Source of the DNA: Heliocidaris erythrogramma
Taxonomy: Eukaryota > Echinodermata > Echinoidea > Camarodonta > Echinometridae
Direction of reading: 5' to 3'
Assembly: GCA_025617745.1 (NCBI GenBank)
Contig: CM046871.1
Location: 36,366,722 to 36,430,721 of the forward strand
DNA: 64,000 bases
Under the pieces are notes generated by a model. That model was not told the origin of the DNA. It ran no database searches and saw only the letters and a program-made list of their open reading frames with translations. Positions 26,871-37,953 of the stretch are shown piece after piece; the stretch's first letter is position 1; the number at the start of each line of letters is the position of its first letter. The translations under genes and the position numbers were made by a program.

Positions 26871-27189
26871 CATGGCAGCTAGAGAGAGAGAGAAAGAGAG
26901 AGAGAAAGAAAGGGAGGGAGGGAGAGAGGGAATAAGAGAGACATGAGAGAGGAGAAAGGGAACAAACACACGGAATCATAAACTTATTCCACCACCCACC
27001 CCGCTTCTCCTCCCACTAAAAACAATAAAATATTTTTTTTAAGTGATACTGTCTCAGGAACACTTTGATTTGAATTCACCTCATGAACTTATTAAACAGT
27101 GTTTTTTTTTTTTAAATGTAATGGTGCTCACCCTTACAAATTATTTTAATGTTTTCAAATTGAACGTAGAACACTAGAAGTGCCATGGA

Positions 27190-28500
27190 TTCTTGATGTG
27201 TATTATTTGTTCATTAGGACACAAGCTCGATAACAAATACTGCCCTAGCAACTGAGGATACAATACATTTAAAGGTAATCCTAAAATGAAAACATGCCTC
27301 TGAATTCAGTTTCGGTGTTTCACCAGCACCGAAGGCCTTTTTAATGATAGGCCTAATTAATGATAACCTCTGATGTATGGAATTCCCTTCCTCCCGAAAT
27401 AAAAAACATGACTTTAATGTACTCTTTCAAGCGAGCAGCAAAAAATCACCTAATTAAGCAATATTCCCCACAATAATGATTGTGTAGTACACCCATAATA
27501 TATCTTGTATAATTATGTAAATAGGACCCATGACTTGGCACATTTTCACCTCTTTGGGAGGCAGATATGATATTAGTTTACAAAACGAGTTTACCACTTG
27601 CTATTATGTTAATATCATGTCTGCCTCTCAAACCGGATGATTAACTCTCTATTGTTAATACAGTTGTTATTTAAAATATTTGGAAAGGTACAATTGCCTC
27701 ATTTTATCCTCCTCTCTTCATCCCTATTTCTCTCTGTATCCTCTTCCCATTCTCTCTCTCATTACTTTTTTAATTATATTTTATCTCAAAGGGCTTTCAT
27801 GCTGTCAAGCCTCGGCTTATTATGAAAACCCTCTTGTTTGATTTCTCTTTCTATAATCCTACTGTTAGCCTTGTAGTTTAAGATATATTAATGTCATGAT
27901 GTTCCATTGTATTGTATATCGCATAATTTGTATAACGTATGCATTATTTGATGAATTGAGAAATGAAGCAGAAATAAATAAATCAAATAAATCAAACTAT
28001 TACCCACGCACTTTAAGGCATCCATCCCAACCGTGAAACAATATGAAATATCACACCTGTCTTTTCTCATGATATTACCTGGTACGATATGATTTATAAT
28101 TTATTTTTATCCTATATGATAAGATAAGCAATGTAATATTTGCTCGAATACGTAGCAACAACATGAATCAGCATTTTGACCAGAAAGTTCGCGAACTATT
28201 AAAACCAGAAGGGCAGATTCAGAAGCATGATTATCATGATGTTACATCTTCTACGGAAGGAGAATTAATTTTAATTTTAATTAGTTAAAAAAAGAAAAGA
28301 AATGATACCCAATTGCTATTTTTAACACAAACAGTTTTAAGTATGTTCATTTTCGATGTGCATAAGAGTTAATGGTTTTCCTCGCTAGAACTTAATATTT
28401 CTCTTCATTTCCTCTGCATAATAAAACGGTAGCTCCACCCGATTTTGAAAGTACTTAAAAAATTTCCGTCTGACTTGAGATGTCGCCCTCCTATATCCGT
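27190..28500 (+). repeat. Right arm of the large inverted repeat, split by a LINE fragment
   Basis: Complementary to 22200-22745 (TTCGGTGTTTCACC, CCAACCGTGAAAC, CTATATGATAAGATAAGCAA). It runs directly into the 17-bp minisatellite. A third partial copy lies at 26560-26870. Confidence 0.75.
27372..27998 (+). mobile_element. LINE 3' fragment inserted in an inverted-repeat arm
   Basis: Encodes VWNSLPPEIKNMTLMYSFKR and a stop; the 3' UTR ends in AAATAAATCAAATAAATC. The flanks (GATAACCTCT and ATTACCCACGCAC) are contiguous, but for 8 bp, in the partner arm at 22560-22605, which defines the insertion. Confidence 0.8.
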
Positions 28501-31245
28501 GAGTATAATATAGGTAGGATGGCAGTAGAGGTAGGATGTTAGTAGAGGTAGGATGGTAGTAGAAGAGGAGGATAGTAGAGGTAGGATGGTAGTAAAAGTA
28601 GTACTGTAGTAGAGGTAGGATGGTAGTAGAGGTAGGGTGGTAGTAGAGGTAGTACTGTAGTAGAGGTAGTACTGTAGTAGATGTAGTACTGTAGCACAGG
28701 TAGGATGGTAGTACAGGTAGGATGGTAGCAGGAGAAGAAGGTAGTGGAGGTGGATTGTAGTAGGAGAGGATGGTAGTAGGAGAGAATAGTAGAAGAGGCA
28801 CGATGGTAGAAGAGGTAAAATGGTAGTCGAGGTAGGATGGTAGTAGAGGTAGTACTGTAGTCGAGGTAGGATGGTAGTAGAGGTAGTACTGTAGTAGAGG
28901 TAGGATGGTAGTAGAGGTAGTACTGTAGTCGAGGTAGGATGGTAGTAGAGGTAGTACTGTAGTAGAGGTAGGATGGTAGTAGAGGTAGTACTGTAGTAGA
29001 GGTAGGATGGTAGAAGAGGTAAAATGGTAGTCGAGGTAGGATGGTAGTAGAGGTAGTACTGTAGTCGAGGTAGGATGGTAGTAGAGGTAGTACTGTAGTA
29101 GAGGTAGGATGGTAGTAGAGGTAGTACTGTAGTAGATGTAGAACTCTAGCACAGGTAGGATGGTAGGAGGGGTAGGATGGTAGTAGGGGTAGGATGGTAG
29201 TAAGAGCTGAATGTAGTGGAGGTGGATTGTAGTATGGTAGCTGAGGTGGAATGTTAAGATAAATATATAGGATGGGAGAACAAGTATTGTAGTGGAGGCG
29301 GAATAGTAGGACATGTAGGATGGTAGTAGAGGTAGTATGGTAGTAGAGGTAGGATGGTAGTAGAAGAGGACGATAGTAGAGGTAGGATGGTAGTAGGAGA
29401 AGAAGGTAGTGGAGGTGGATTGTAGTAGGAGAGGATGGTAGAGTAGTAGAACAGGTTCGATGGTAGAAGAGGTAGAATGGTAGTCGAGGTAGGATGGAGG
29501 AGAGGTAGTACTGTAGTAGAGGTAGGATGATAAAGGAGAGGATGGTAGTAGAAGTATGACGGTAGTAGAGGTAGTATGGTAGTAGAGGTAGGATGGTAGT
29601 AGAGGACGGATATGCTAGTAGAGGAAGGTTGGTAGTAGATGTAGGATCGTAGTAGATATAGAATGATAGTAGAGGTAGGAAGGTTGTAGAGTAAGGATGG
29701 TAGTAGGAGAGAATGGCAGAGGTATGATGGTAGGAGAGGTAGAACGGCAGTACGTGAGAATAGTAGAGGTAGGATCGTAGTAGAGGTAGGATAATTGTAG
29801 TAGGAGAGAATGGTAGAAGAGGTAGTACTGTAGTGGAGGTGGAATAGTAGGAGATGTAGGATGGTAGTTGAGGTGGAATGGTAGGAGATGTAAGATGTTA
29901 GTAGAGGTAGGATTGTAGTAGGAGCATGGGCGTCAATCCTCACAGGAATTCTATTCAAGTGGGGGGACACACCTGGATGCAACAATAGGGTGTCCCCCCC
30001 CCCCCACTTGAATATAATTCCTGTGAGGATTGACGCCCATGAGTAGGAGTGAATGGTATAAGAGGTATTATGGTAGTAGAGGTGGAATAGTAGGAGATGT
30101 ATAATGGTAGTTGAGGTAGGATGGTAGTAGAGCTAGGATGGTAGTAGGGAATGGTAGTAGAGATAGGATGGTAGTAGAGGTAGGATGGTAGTAGAGATAG
30201 GATGGTAGTAGAGGAAGTACTGTAGTAGAAGTAGGATGGTAGTAGAGGTAGGATGGCAGTAAAAGTAGGGTGGTAGTAGATGTAGGATGGTAGTACAGGT
30301 AGGATGGTAGTAGAGGTAGTACTGTAGTAGAAGTAGGATGGTAGTAGAGGTAGGATGGTAGTAGAGGTAGGGTGGTAGTAGATGTAGGATGGTAGTAGAG
30401 GTAGGATGGCAGTAAAAGTAGTACTGTAGTAGAGGTAGGATGGTAGTAGAGGTAGGGTGGTAGTAGATGTAGGATGGTAGTAGAGGTAGGATGGTAGTAG
30501 AGGTAGTACTGTAGTAGAAGTAGGATGGTAGTAGAGGTAGGATGGTAGTAGAGGTAGGGTGGTAGTAGATGTAGGATGGTAGTACAGGTAGGATGGTAGT
30601 AGAGGTAGGATGGTAGTAGAGGTAGTACTGTAGGAGAAGTAGGATGGTAGTAGATGTAGGATGGTAGTAGAGGTAGGGTAGTAGTAGATGTAGGATGGTA
30701 GTACAGGTAGGATGGTAGTAGAGGTAGTAGTGTAGTAGAAGTAGGATGGTACTAGAGGTAGTACTGTAGTGGAAGTAGGATGGTAGTAGAGGTAGTACTG
30801 TAGTAGATGTAGTACTGTAGTAGATGTAGTACTGTAGCAGAGGTAGGATGGTAGTAGAGGTAGGATGCTAGTAGGATAGAAGGTAGTGGAGGTCGATTGT
30901 AGTAGGAGAGGATGGTAGTAGGAGAGAATAGTACAAGATGCACGATGGTAGAAGTGGTAAAAATGGTAGTCGAGGTAGTACTGTAGTAGATGTAGGATGG
31001 TAGTAGAGGTAGTACTGTAGTAGAGGTAGGATGGTCGTAGAGGTAGTACTGTAGTCGAGGTAGGATGGTATTAGAGGTAGTACTGTAGTAGATGTAGGAT
31101 GGTAGTAGAGGTAGTACTGTAGTAGAGGTAGGATGGTAGTAGAGGTAGTACTGTAGTCGAGGTAGGATGGTAGTAGAGGTAGTACTGTAGTAGAGGTAGG
31201 ATGGTAGTAGAAGTAGTACTGTAGTAGAGGTAGGATGGTAGAGAT
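28500..31245. repeat. 17-bp minisatellite, about 2.7 kb
   Basis: Units GTAGTAGAGGTAGGATG and GTAGTAGAGGTAGTACT are mixed and often alternate as a 34-bp dimer, with variants such as GTAGTCGAGGTAGGATG. One MITE interrupts it at 29925-30041. Long minus-strand open frames here are a by-product of stop-free repeats. Confidence 0.95.
29925..30041. mobile_element. 117-bp near-perfect palindromic MITE inside the minisatellite
   Basis: Ends CATGGGCGTCAATCC / GGATTGACGCCCATG, nearly complementary throughout, with G/C runs in the centre. AGTAGGAG flanks both sides (29917-29924, 30042-30049). The 8-bp duplication fits hAT but is ambiguous because the host sequence is repetitive. Confidence 0.85.
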
Positions 31246-31499
31246 AGTATTTTGAGCGGCGAGTGAAATGAGATTAACGAAGGAAAGAAAGAAGGAACTA
31301 CCTGTGGAAGCTTTCATTTTATAAAAAAACAGTAACGACACAAAAACAACTACACATCGACATTACAATACCCACAAAAAGTGATACTGATATGGCTTTC
31401 GTTATCCTATTTTATTCGTGTTCGTGCGTGTGTGGGGGATGGGTGTTGGTGTGGGTGTGTTTGTGTGTGTGAGGGTGTATTAAAAAATAATTTCAATTC

Positions 31500-31705
31500 A
31501 GTTATGTTCTAATTACAACATTGGAAACGTACATTCATTAGTTTGATTTTATATTCCAGATGAAGAATATTTTGCATGATAATTATATAAGTGATGGTAA
31601 ATATTTTATTTTTTCATTTTGTAAAAACATTCAAAGAGAATATGTTGATTGTATAATTTGTATTTCATGGAATCATTAATAAAGGTCATTGAAAAAAAGT
31701 ATGTG
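31500..31705 (+). mobile_element. LINE-like 3' UTR, copy 1
   Basis: Shares GATGAAGAATATTTTGCATG, TCAAAGAGAATATGTTGATT and CATTAATAAAGGTCATTG with copies at 33650-33785 and 34240-34432. It ends at an AATAAAG signal and short A run, as a polyadenylated retroposon would. Confidence 0.6.
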
Positions 31706-31714
31706 TGTCTACCA

Positions 31715-31858
31715 ACAGAGGTATACTTGTGTGACTAATTGGACAGTCAAACACAATAGATGCCTTTATTCCGTCAGGCTTGTGTGGCTTTTTTTGCTGC
31801 TTGTGTGGCTATTTGAACAATAGAGAGAACAAAGGGAAAGACACACAAGTATACCGGG
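31715..31858 (+). repeat. CTTTATTCCGTC repeat, locus 3
   Basis: Core 31764-31775. TTGTGTGACTAATTGGACA (31727) and two TTGTGTGGCT copies (31780, 31801) are direct words; GTATACTTGTGTG (31721-31733) pairs with inverted CACACAAGTATAC (31842-31854). Confidence 0.7.
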
Positions 31859-31864
31859 GTGAGT

Positions 31865-32045
31865 TTGTTTAGCATTATGTCCGAGGACATTTTCGGACAG
31901 AGAACAAAAAAAAATCATGACAACAATGGTCCTCGAACGTCGAACAATGAAGTTGTGCTTTATTCCGTCGACTGTCCGAGGACGAGTAACAAAAGAGGAA
32001 CAATAGTTGTCCTCGGAAGTAAAGCCATGTAAACGTGTGTGAGTA

Positions 32046-32085
<40 letters not shown>

Positions 32086-32100
32086 TGTGTACATCCACAC
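31865..32100 (+). repeat. CTTTATTCCGTC repeat, locus 4
   Basis: Core 31958-31969. Word GTCCGAGGAC occurs at 31879-31888 and 31974-31983, with the complementary GTCCTCGG downstream and near 31930. AGAGAACAAA and GAACAATG spacers are present, then a GT microsatellite. Confidence 0.75.
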
Positions 32101-32222
32101 GCATTCAAACCGATGACATCGAACAAAGAGAACAATGGGTCATCGGTTGTCAACAATTGGTGAGGTTTATTCCGTCAATGAATTTTGTGACGCAATTCAA
32201 TAGTGGAGTCATCGGTTGAAAT
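32100..32222 (+). repeat. CTTTATTCCGTC repeat, locus 5
   Basis: GTTTATTCCGTC at 32165-32176. AACCGATGAC (32108-32117) is complementary to GTCATCGGTT at 32139-32148 and 32208-32217. AGAGAACAATG and CAACAATTGG spacers are present. Confidence 0.7.
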
Positions 32223-32224
32223 TC

Positions 32225-32480
32225 GAACAATAGCTTACAAACGGTGTGTGTGTGACACTAAGGAGCAGCTTTTGAAATTTGGTTTTGTTGTTGATAATTT
32301 ATGTTCCTTTTGTAATCAAAGCTCAGAAACTTATTCACACTTATTTTGGAATTGCGCCAAAATTAAATCCTTATGGCAGGATATGATTGAGTATTTTAAG
32401 ATAGAAGAACTTAGAAATGCAGATTCGCAAGATATCATATTGCCATTAAAAGAAATAAATTGGGATGGCATTCGCTGAAA
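32225..32480 (+). mobile_element. L1/Tx1-like LINE fragment (post-RT zinc-finger region)
   Basis: Encodes LCSFCNQSSETYSHLFWNC followed by AKIKSLWQDM, the zf-RVT motif at the C-terminus of L1/Tx1-group ORF2. Truncated on both sides. Confidence 0.8.
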
Positions 32481-32654
32481 TGGGAATGTCTGAATACAAC
32501 GTAAACTTTGTTTTATCCTCTCCGCCCCCTACGTTTTATGGGTGTTTGGTTCTTCCTCTTACTAAAAATACGATCCCAGAACAGACGCGACGGCTCTTCT
32601 CCATTCAGTGTCAGCGAAGTCTTCCTGAATGCGAGCAGTGTGTGTGCGTTCGTG

Positions 32655-32851
32655 TGGGCGTGTTTAGCCGTATGTCCGAGGACATTTTCGGACAGAGAAC
32701 AAAAAAAAAATCATGAGAACAATGGTCCTCGGAAGCCGGACAATAGTCCTCGAACGTCGAACAATGAATTTGTGCCTTATTCCGTCGACTGTCCGAGGAC
32801 GGAGGAACAATAGAGGAACAATACTTGTCCTCGGAAGTAAAGCAATACAAG

Positions 32852-32887
<36 letters not shown>

Positions 32888-33145
32888 CGTTTGTTTAGCA
32901 TTATGTCCGAGGACATTTTCGGACAGAGAACAAAAAAAAAATCATGACAACAATGGTCCTCGGAAGCCGGACAATAGTCCTCGAACGTCGAACAATGAAT
33001 TTGTGCTTTATTCCGTCGACTGTCCGAGGACGAGTAACAATAGAGGAACAATAGTTGTCCTCGGAAGTAAAGCCATGTAAACGTGTGTGGGTGTGTGCGT
33101 GTGTGTACATCCACACGGATTCAAACCGATGACATCGAACAAGGA
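32655..33145 (+). repeat. CTTTATTCCGTC repeat, loci 6 and 7 (tandem copies of locus 4 type)
   Basis: Cores at 32775-32786 (CCTTATTCCGTC) and 33006-33017. Each is framed by GTCCGAGGAC / GTCCTCGG words and ends in a GT microsatellite; the spacing is about 231 bp. The unit is closely similar to 31865-32100, so it was locally duplicated. Confidence 0.75.
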
Positions 33146-33649
33146 GATCTTTATATGAACTAGGAAAATAACACAATGAACACAATTGCAAGGAGGGCGG
33201 ACAGGTGTGCAGCTCCTCATTGTGCCCTCCGCGGTTGCTCTGGTGGACGGAGGAACGTCCCTTCATTGCTATTAAGTGGAACGGGTGAATATGCATGTGA
33301 CACCTGTTCTATATATTTTTTACATAATAGCAATCAAGGGATGTTCTTTTGTCTGCTGGGGCGGTTGTGGGGGTGCGGTGGGGGCTGTATGTTTTGTCCG
33401 TTTCTTTGTTCGCCGTGTTCATAGTGTTACCAAAGAAAAGAACTTTAACGTATTTTGAATGAAAGATCATTTACATTGAATATTATAACATTGTGGGACA
33501 TAGGGAGGGGGTATAGGGCGTACGTTAGTGTTTGTCAATATATTATTTACTTAGTGATTTTATTCCAACATTCTTCCATGCTTGTTTTGTGAATAATTTA
33601 ACACTATGGTATGAAAACGAAATGAAGATTTGTATTATAAAATATTTTG

Positions 33650-33785
33650 AAAAACAAAAAAAAAGTGATGAGTGATGATAAAATATTTTACTTGTTTATA
33701 TTGTTAAAGCATTCAAAGAGAATATGTTGATTGTATAATTTGTGTTTCATGGAATCGTTAATGAAGATCATTGAAAAAAAAAAAG
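33650..33785 (+). mobile_element. LINE-like 3' UTR, copy 2
   Basis: Same sequence as 31500-31705 from GTGATGATAAAATATTTTA to AAGATCATTGAAAAAAA. Begins abruptly, so 5'-truncated. Confidence 0.6.
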
Positions 33786-33799
33786 TGTGTAGGTGACAC

Positions 33800-33976
33800 G
33801 ACATTTGCTCCTCTGTTCATATCTCGAAAGGTCAAAGGTTAAGGTCAAGGTCATGATTTGTTTTTTTGTTAAGAACAATGTGAAGATTAGGATTAGGGTT
33901 AGGGTTAGGGTTAGGTTTAGGTTTAGGATTAACATGGCAAAGTTAGACCGGAGCAATTGTCGCAGGAGCAAATGTC
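33800..33976. repeat. Short TIR element with telomere-like core
   Basis: GACATTTGCTCCT (33800-33812) and AGGAGCAAATGTC (33964-33976) are exact inverted ends. Between them lies GGTTAGGGTTAGGGTTAGG with variants (about 33888-33932), a degenerate TTAGGG run. No coding capacity. Confidence 0.65.
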
Positions 33977-34239
33977 ATGGAACAGTGTGTGTAAGTGAAT
34001 GTCTGGTTTTTAGGGAAGTAAGTGTGGGTGGGAGGGATGAAGGTGTTCACGCAGTGGTAGTTCCGGAGGGAATGGGGTAGGTAGGGGCATGTGTGGGTAG
34101 GGAGGGGGTCCTTGTCGTTTTTTGTTTTTTTTAAATAATAGATTCCGTAAAATTATGATTTGTTCACTTTGTTTGGATATATATCATCACACTAATATGT
34201 TTAATTATTATATAATCATGTATGGAATAATTTCAGTTC

Positions 34240-34432
34240 AGTTACAGCATTAGAAACGCTCATTTATTAGTTTTGATTTTACAATCCAGAGGAAGAATAT
34301 TTTCCATGATAATTATATAAGTGATGATAAAATATTTTATTTGTTTATATTGTTAAAGCATTTAAAGAGAATATGTTTGATTGTATAATTTGTGTTTCAT
34401 GCAATCGTTAATAAAGATCATTGAAGAAAAAA
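34240..34432 (+). mobile_element. LINE-like 3' UTR, copy 3
   Basis: Same family, with AATAAAGATCATTGAAG and an A run at its end. Three copies within 3 kb suggest repeated insertion or local duplication. Confidence 0.6.
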
Positions 34433-34469
34433 AAGTTATAGCTCCTACCTCAATTTACATTGCAGTTTG

Positions 34470-35095
34470 GAAGTGTAAAAGCTTAAAGCTTTTACATAGT
34501 TTGGTAATTCGTTCCATTGTTTAGCTTATTCATCAGTTAAGACTCCAAGGTCTTTCATGTGTGTTACTCTTTGACTTACATATTATGTCCCTATAATTTA
34601 TGAACATCAGGAACAACTACTTTTTAAATCGGATTCCTACTCCCTACCAACAAAAACTCACATTTCTTTGCATTCAATGCCAACTTATTCTGTACTAATC
34701 ATTTTGTCTATCGCAGAATTCCTCATTCAGAATATTGACCAGCATGTCTACATTCTTATTTTCAACGTATACACAAGTGTCATCAGCATAAAGGAATACT
34801 TTACTACTCTTCAAGACTTTAGTCAGGTCATCGATATATATCACAATCATGAGGGGGCCCAATATTACTTCCCTGTGGAATTCCACAGGTTATACTTTGC
34901 GTTGATAAATGAATACCATTTACAACTTACACTGACGATTTAACAAGTAGTCTTTAAACCATTTTTACAAATGCCCTCTCTTCTAAGTTTGTTTAACAAC
35001 AACTCATGGTCTACTGTATCAACATATCAAAGATCCAAGGCAACTACTTTTAGTATCCCAACCAGATTTCCCTGTTGTCTTCCTGTCTCTATAAA
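34470..35095 (-). mobile_element. LINE reverse transcriptase fragment
   Basis: Minus strand near 34886-34695 encodes LGPLMIVIYIDDLTKVL and, at about 34790-34776, the YADDT catalytic motif; flanking frames carry degraded RT sequence. Too decayed to assign beyond non-LTR type. Confidence 0.75.
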
Positions 35096-35207
35096 ATCAT
35101 AATAATTATGTTCACCAGACTGCGCTCGTGTAAAGATCAATATGCATGCTATTGCTATCTTGACAGGTCAGTAACTGAATGACTTATGAAAGATACATGT
35201 CAGGTAC

Positions 35208-35719
35208 CAGTGGCGTAGCGTGAGTTCCGCCATTGAGGGGGCATTGACATCATGGGGCGGGGGGGGGGGGGGGATCGGTCTTATTCGGAATATTCGACTT
35301 TACAAGGCCATTGATTAGGTAGGCTTGTACCGAAGCGTCGCGTCGTGTCGCGTTGACTGGAACGCCACCATTCGTCCAAAGCTCCCCTCCCCCGGTTTTT
35401 CCGAAAGGATGCGTTTGAACTTTTTGTAATATAATATTAATGATGATGATAATAATAATAATAATAACAACAACAACAATATTTTGAAAAGGTCAACGCA
35501 CCCTTTCGGCTAAACCGGGGAGGGGAGGGGGCTTTGGACGAATGGTGGCGTTCCAGTCAACACGACGCGTCGCGACGCTACCCACCCTTTCAGTAGAAGC
35601 GGGGAGGGTGTTGGAAGGGGTCATATCGTTGTTACTTTTTTTTTTCTTCTCCCCCTTTTTAAAGGCATTCGATGGGGGGGGGGGGGGGGGGACACATGCC
35701 CCCTGTATCTACGCCACTG
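35208..35719. mobile_element. hAT-like MITE (CAGTGGCGTAGC ends) enclosing a second palindrome
   Basis: Ends CAGTGGCGTAGC and CTACGCCACTG, with G runs near both ends. Possible degraded 8-bp duplication (TCAGGTAC / TCAGACGC). Inside, arms near 35331-35405 and 35500-35585 are inverted copies (ACTGGAACGCCACCATTCGT versus its complement) separated by an ATA/ACA microsatellite, so a foldback element is nested within. Confidence 0.75.
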
Positions 35720-37189
35720 TCAGACGCAGTTCATGTGCGCTCTTCTTTCCTTATTATCATTTTGTTATTATTATAGATCTATTTTTTAAATTTGTTTAAT
35801 CTTATATTCGTTTTTAAAGTAAAGTCTTTGACTACATATTTTGATTTGCCGTTTCAATATAAGCATAAAACAATGTAATAAATTTGTATATACACAAAGA
35901 TAAAGATATTGAGAATGGTAAAATGTTCGTTTTTACACAAACGGATCATCATTGACCTAACGTATACAATAAAAAGGTGGCGCATGCTGAGAGAGCAATG
36001 CTTATAATGAAGCATGCCCAAGAGACTTAGTTACATATTAGAATTTTGGGTCAAACAAATTCTAACAATTGGATAAATAATGGAGAAAGTTACAGGCAAA
36101 TTTACGGTATGCCTACATAGGTTTATAGGAAAAGAAAGAGGAAGAGAGCTGTAAAAATAATAAGATACAGGAAATAGAAAGGAAGAGAGGTGGGACCAGG
36201 GGCAAAAACGGGGTCGTTGAAGCATGTGTTCACAAGAAAGCATGAAAAGGGTGAATGTTTTTTTTTTTTTTTTTCTAATTCTCTGCCAATTTTCAAAGAT
36301 TATCTGCCAATCCCCTCGCTTTTCGCTCTGTTTAACCTCCTTGTTAACCTACTCCTTCTTAGACTTTCTATAGCTATTTCATTTTAAGCCAATATATATA
36401 TAGTTGCTTTTAGAAATAGGGTGTCATGATTTTGGGGTAAGCTGATAATGAAGATGATAGAGTACAATGAAAATATCATTAAAATTTCATTTTCTACATG
36501 TTCTATATGCCTGTTGATGTATAAATATTGTTTCAACTTTCATGATGTATTCTGTAAGGGTTTCCAAAGATGTTTCCCGCTCGTCTCCCTTTCTTGCAAT
36601 CTCTCTCAACACCCCCCCCCCCTCTCTCTCTCTCTCACTTCTTTTTCCGTCTAAGTTCTTTCTCGATCCTGCTAGAGTTTAATTTGAATAACTCTATATG
36701 TCTCCCCATCTCCTTATTTTTTTACATTTTTTTATACATCTTTCCCTTGAAATCGGAAGCATGCATATTTTATTGACATTAGTAGGTCTTATGCAATTGT
36801 ATTTCATTTATTTTTAGAGGATTGAGTATTTTTCCTCTGTTGTATTGTTCCTTGATGTATTCTAAACAATCTCCATATATTCTTCTCTTTTCGCCCTTCT
36901 CTCCCTCTCCATCTCCCCCTTTCCCTTTCACTCATTCTCTCCTTTTCGCTTGCTCATTAATTAATTAAGCTTTGACCTATGATTATGATGTAAATTTATT
37001 TCATGCAATATTCCTATAGTTGTCACGTATGTTTTATTATTGTATTGTTGTGTTGTATATATGTGAGGGATCTTAATGCCTATAAGGGCAACAGTAATTG
37101 GATTCACTTTTTCAGCTCCTGTCAAACATTGTACCGTTTGTGTTGATTTTACAAATAACATAATGATAATTACGATAATGATGATGATG

Positions 37190-37224
<35 letters not shown>

Positions 37225-37700
37225 TTTAGTCTTGACCTGTTTGAAGGGGTATCGGCTGAGCAGATATCTATAGTGATTATAGGGAAAAATAAAATTCCAT
37301 TTTCACGAACTACGTACAATGAATACTATGATTACATCAATGTGCTATACAAAGAAAGGTCATGTCTACCCCCCCCCCCCCCCGAAAAGATGGGGGAAAT
37401 GACGACTGCGTTATCCAATTATTTATTTATTTTTAATGATATTTTTTATTTTAACCCTCAAATCAAATAAAAATTGTATAAATCATTCATAACAAAATAC
37501 AAAACTGGTTGCATTTGACAGGAAAACATGCATGTCGTCTGCGATTTCGATTCGATTGAGACTGCATGATGACGTCATAATCTCGGAGGTTAATGCAAGT
37601 TCATGGTCCAATATTAATATACGGTATGCAAACAGTAATGTCTGAAGTGGCGAAGTCGAAGAGTTGATATTTACGTTCCATAGGTTATATTTATTCTCTT
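35720..37700. other. No gene seen; upstream region of rhodanese gene
   Basis: Poly-T (36257-36276), CT-rich runs (36610-36650, 36890-36950), a microsatellite and a poly-C (37370-37383). The rhodanese promoter should lie close to 37700 but no core element was recognised. Confidence 0.45.
37155..37228. repeat. AAT/GAT microsatellite
   Basis: GATGATGATAATAATAAT run, 500 bp upstream of the rhodanese first exon. Confidence 0.85.
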
Positions 37701-37727
37701 TGTTTGAACTTTATTATCGGAAGTGCA

Positions 37728-37953
37728 ATGTTTTGCACACGCCTAGGCACCTTATCCTGGGTAAAACGTGCGTGCCTGGATGGTAGATTCGCAACATTGT
37801 TGACTAAATGCCCAAAATGTAGAGCTTCTAGTTCTACACTACTACCAGCGACCATGGATCAGAGGACCTCTTCCCGTTTGTCCAGCCGTGTCCAGCGGGC
37901 TGCGATACTGCAGATCGGGTATATCGTACGAAGACCAGAGAAATTCTTTGAAG
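37728..37953 (+). CDS. Rhodanese exon 1: leader
   Basis: Encodes residues 1-75 from ATG 37728, starting MFCTRLGTLSWVKRACL and ending RRPEKFFE before a GTAGTT donor (phase 1). Arg/Lys-rich and nearly free of acidic residues, like a mitochondrial presequence. No domain similarity recognised, so assignment to this gene is inferred from phase. Confidence 0.6.

Noticed and set aside
28385-29985. Two minus-strand open frames of 309 and 243 codons
   Set aside because: They lie wholly in the 17-bp minisatellite; the Tyr/Leu/Thr/Ser repeats reflect the DNA unit, and the frames overlap each other.
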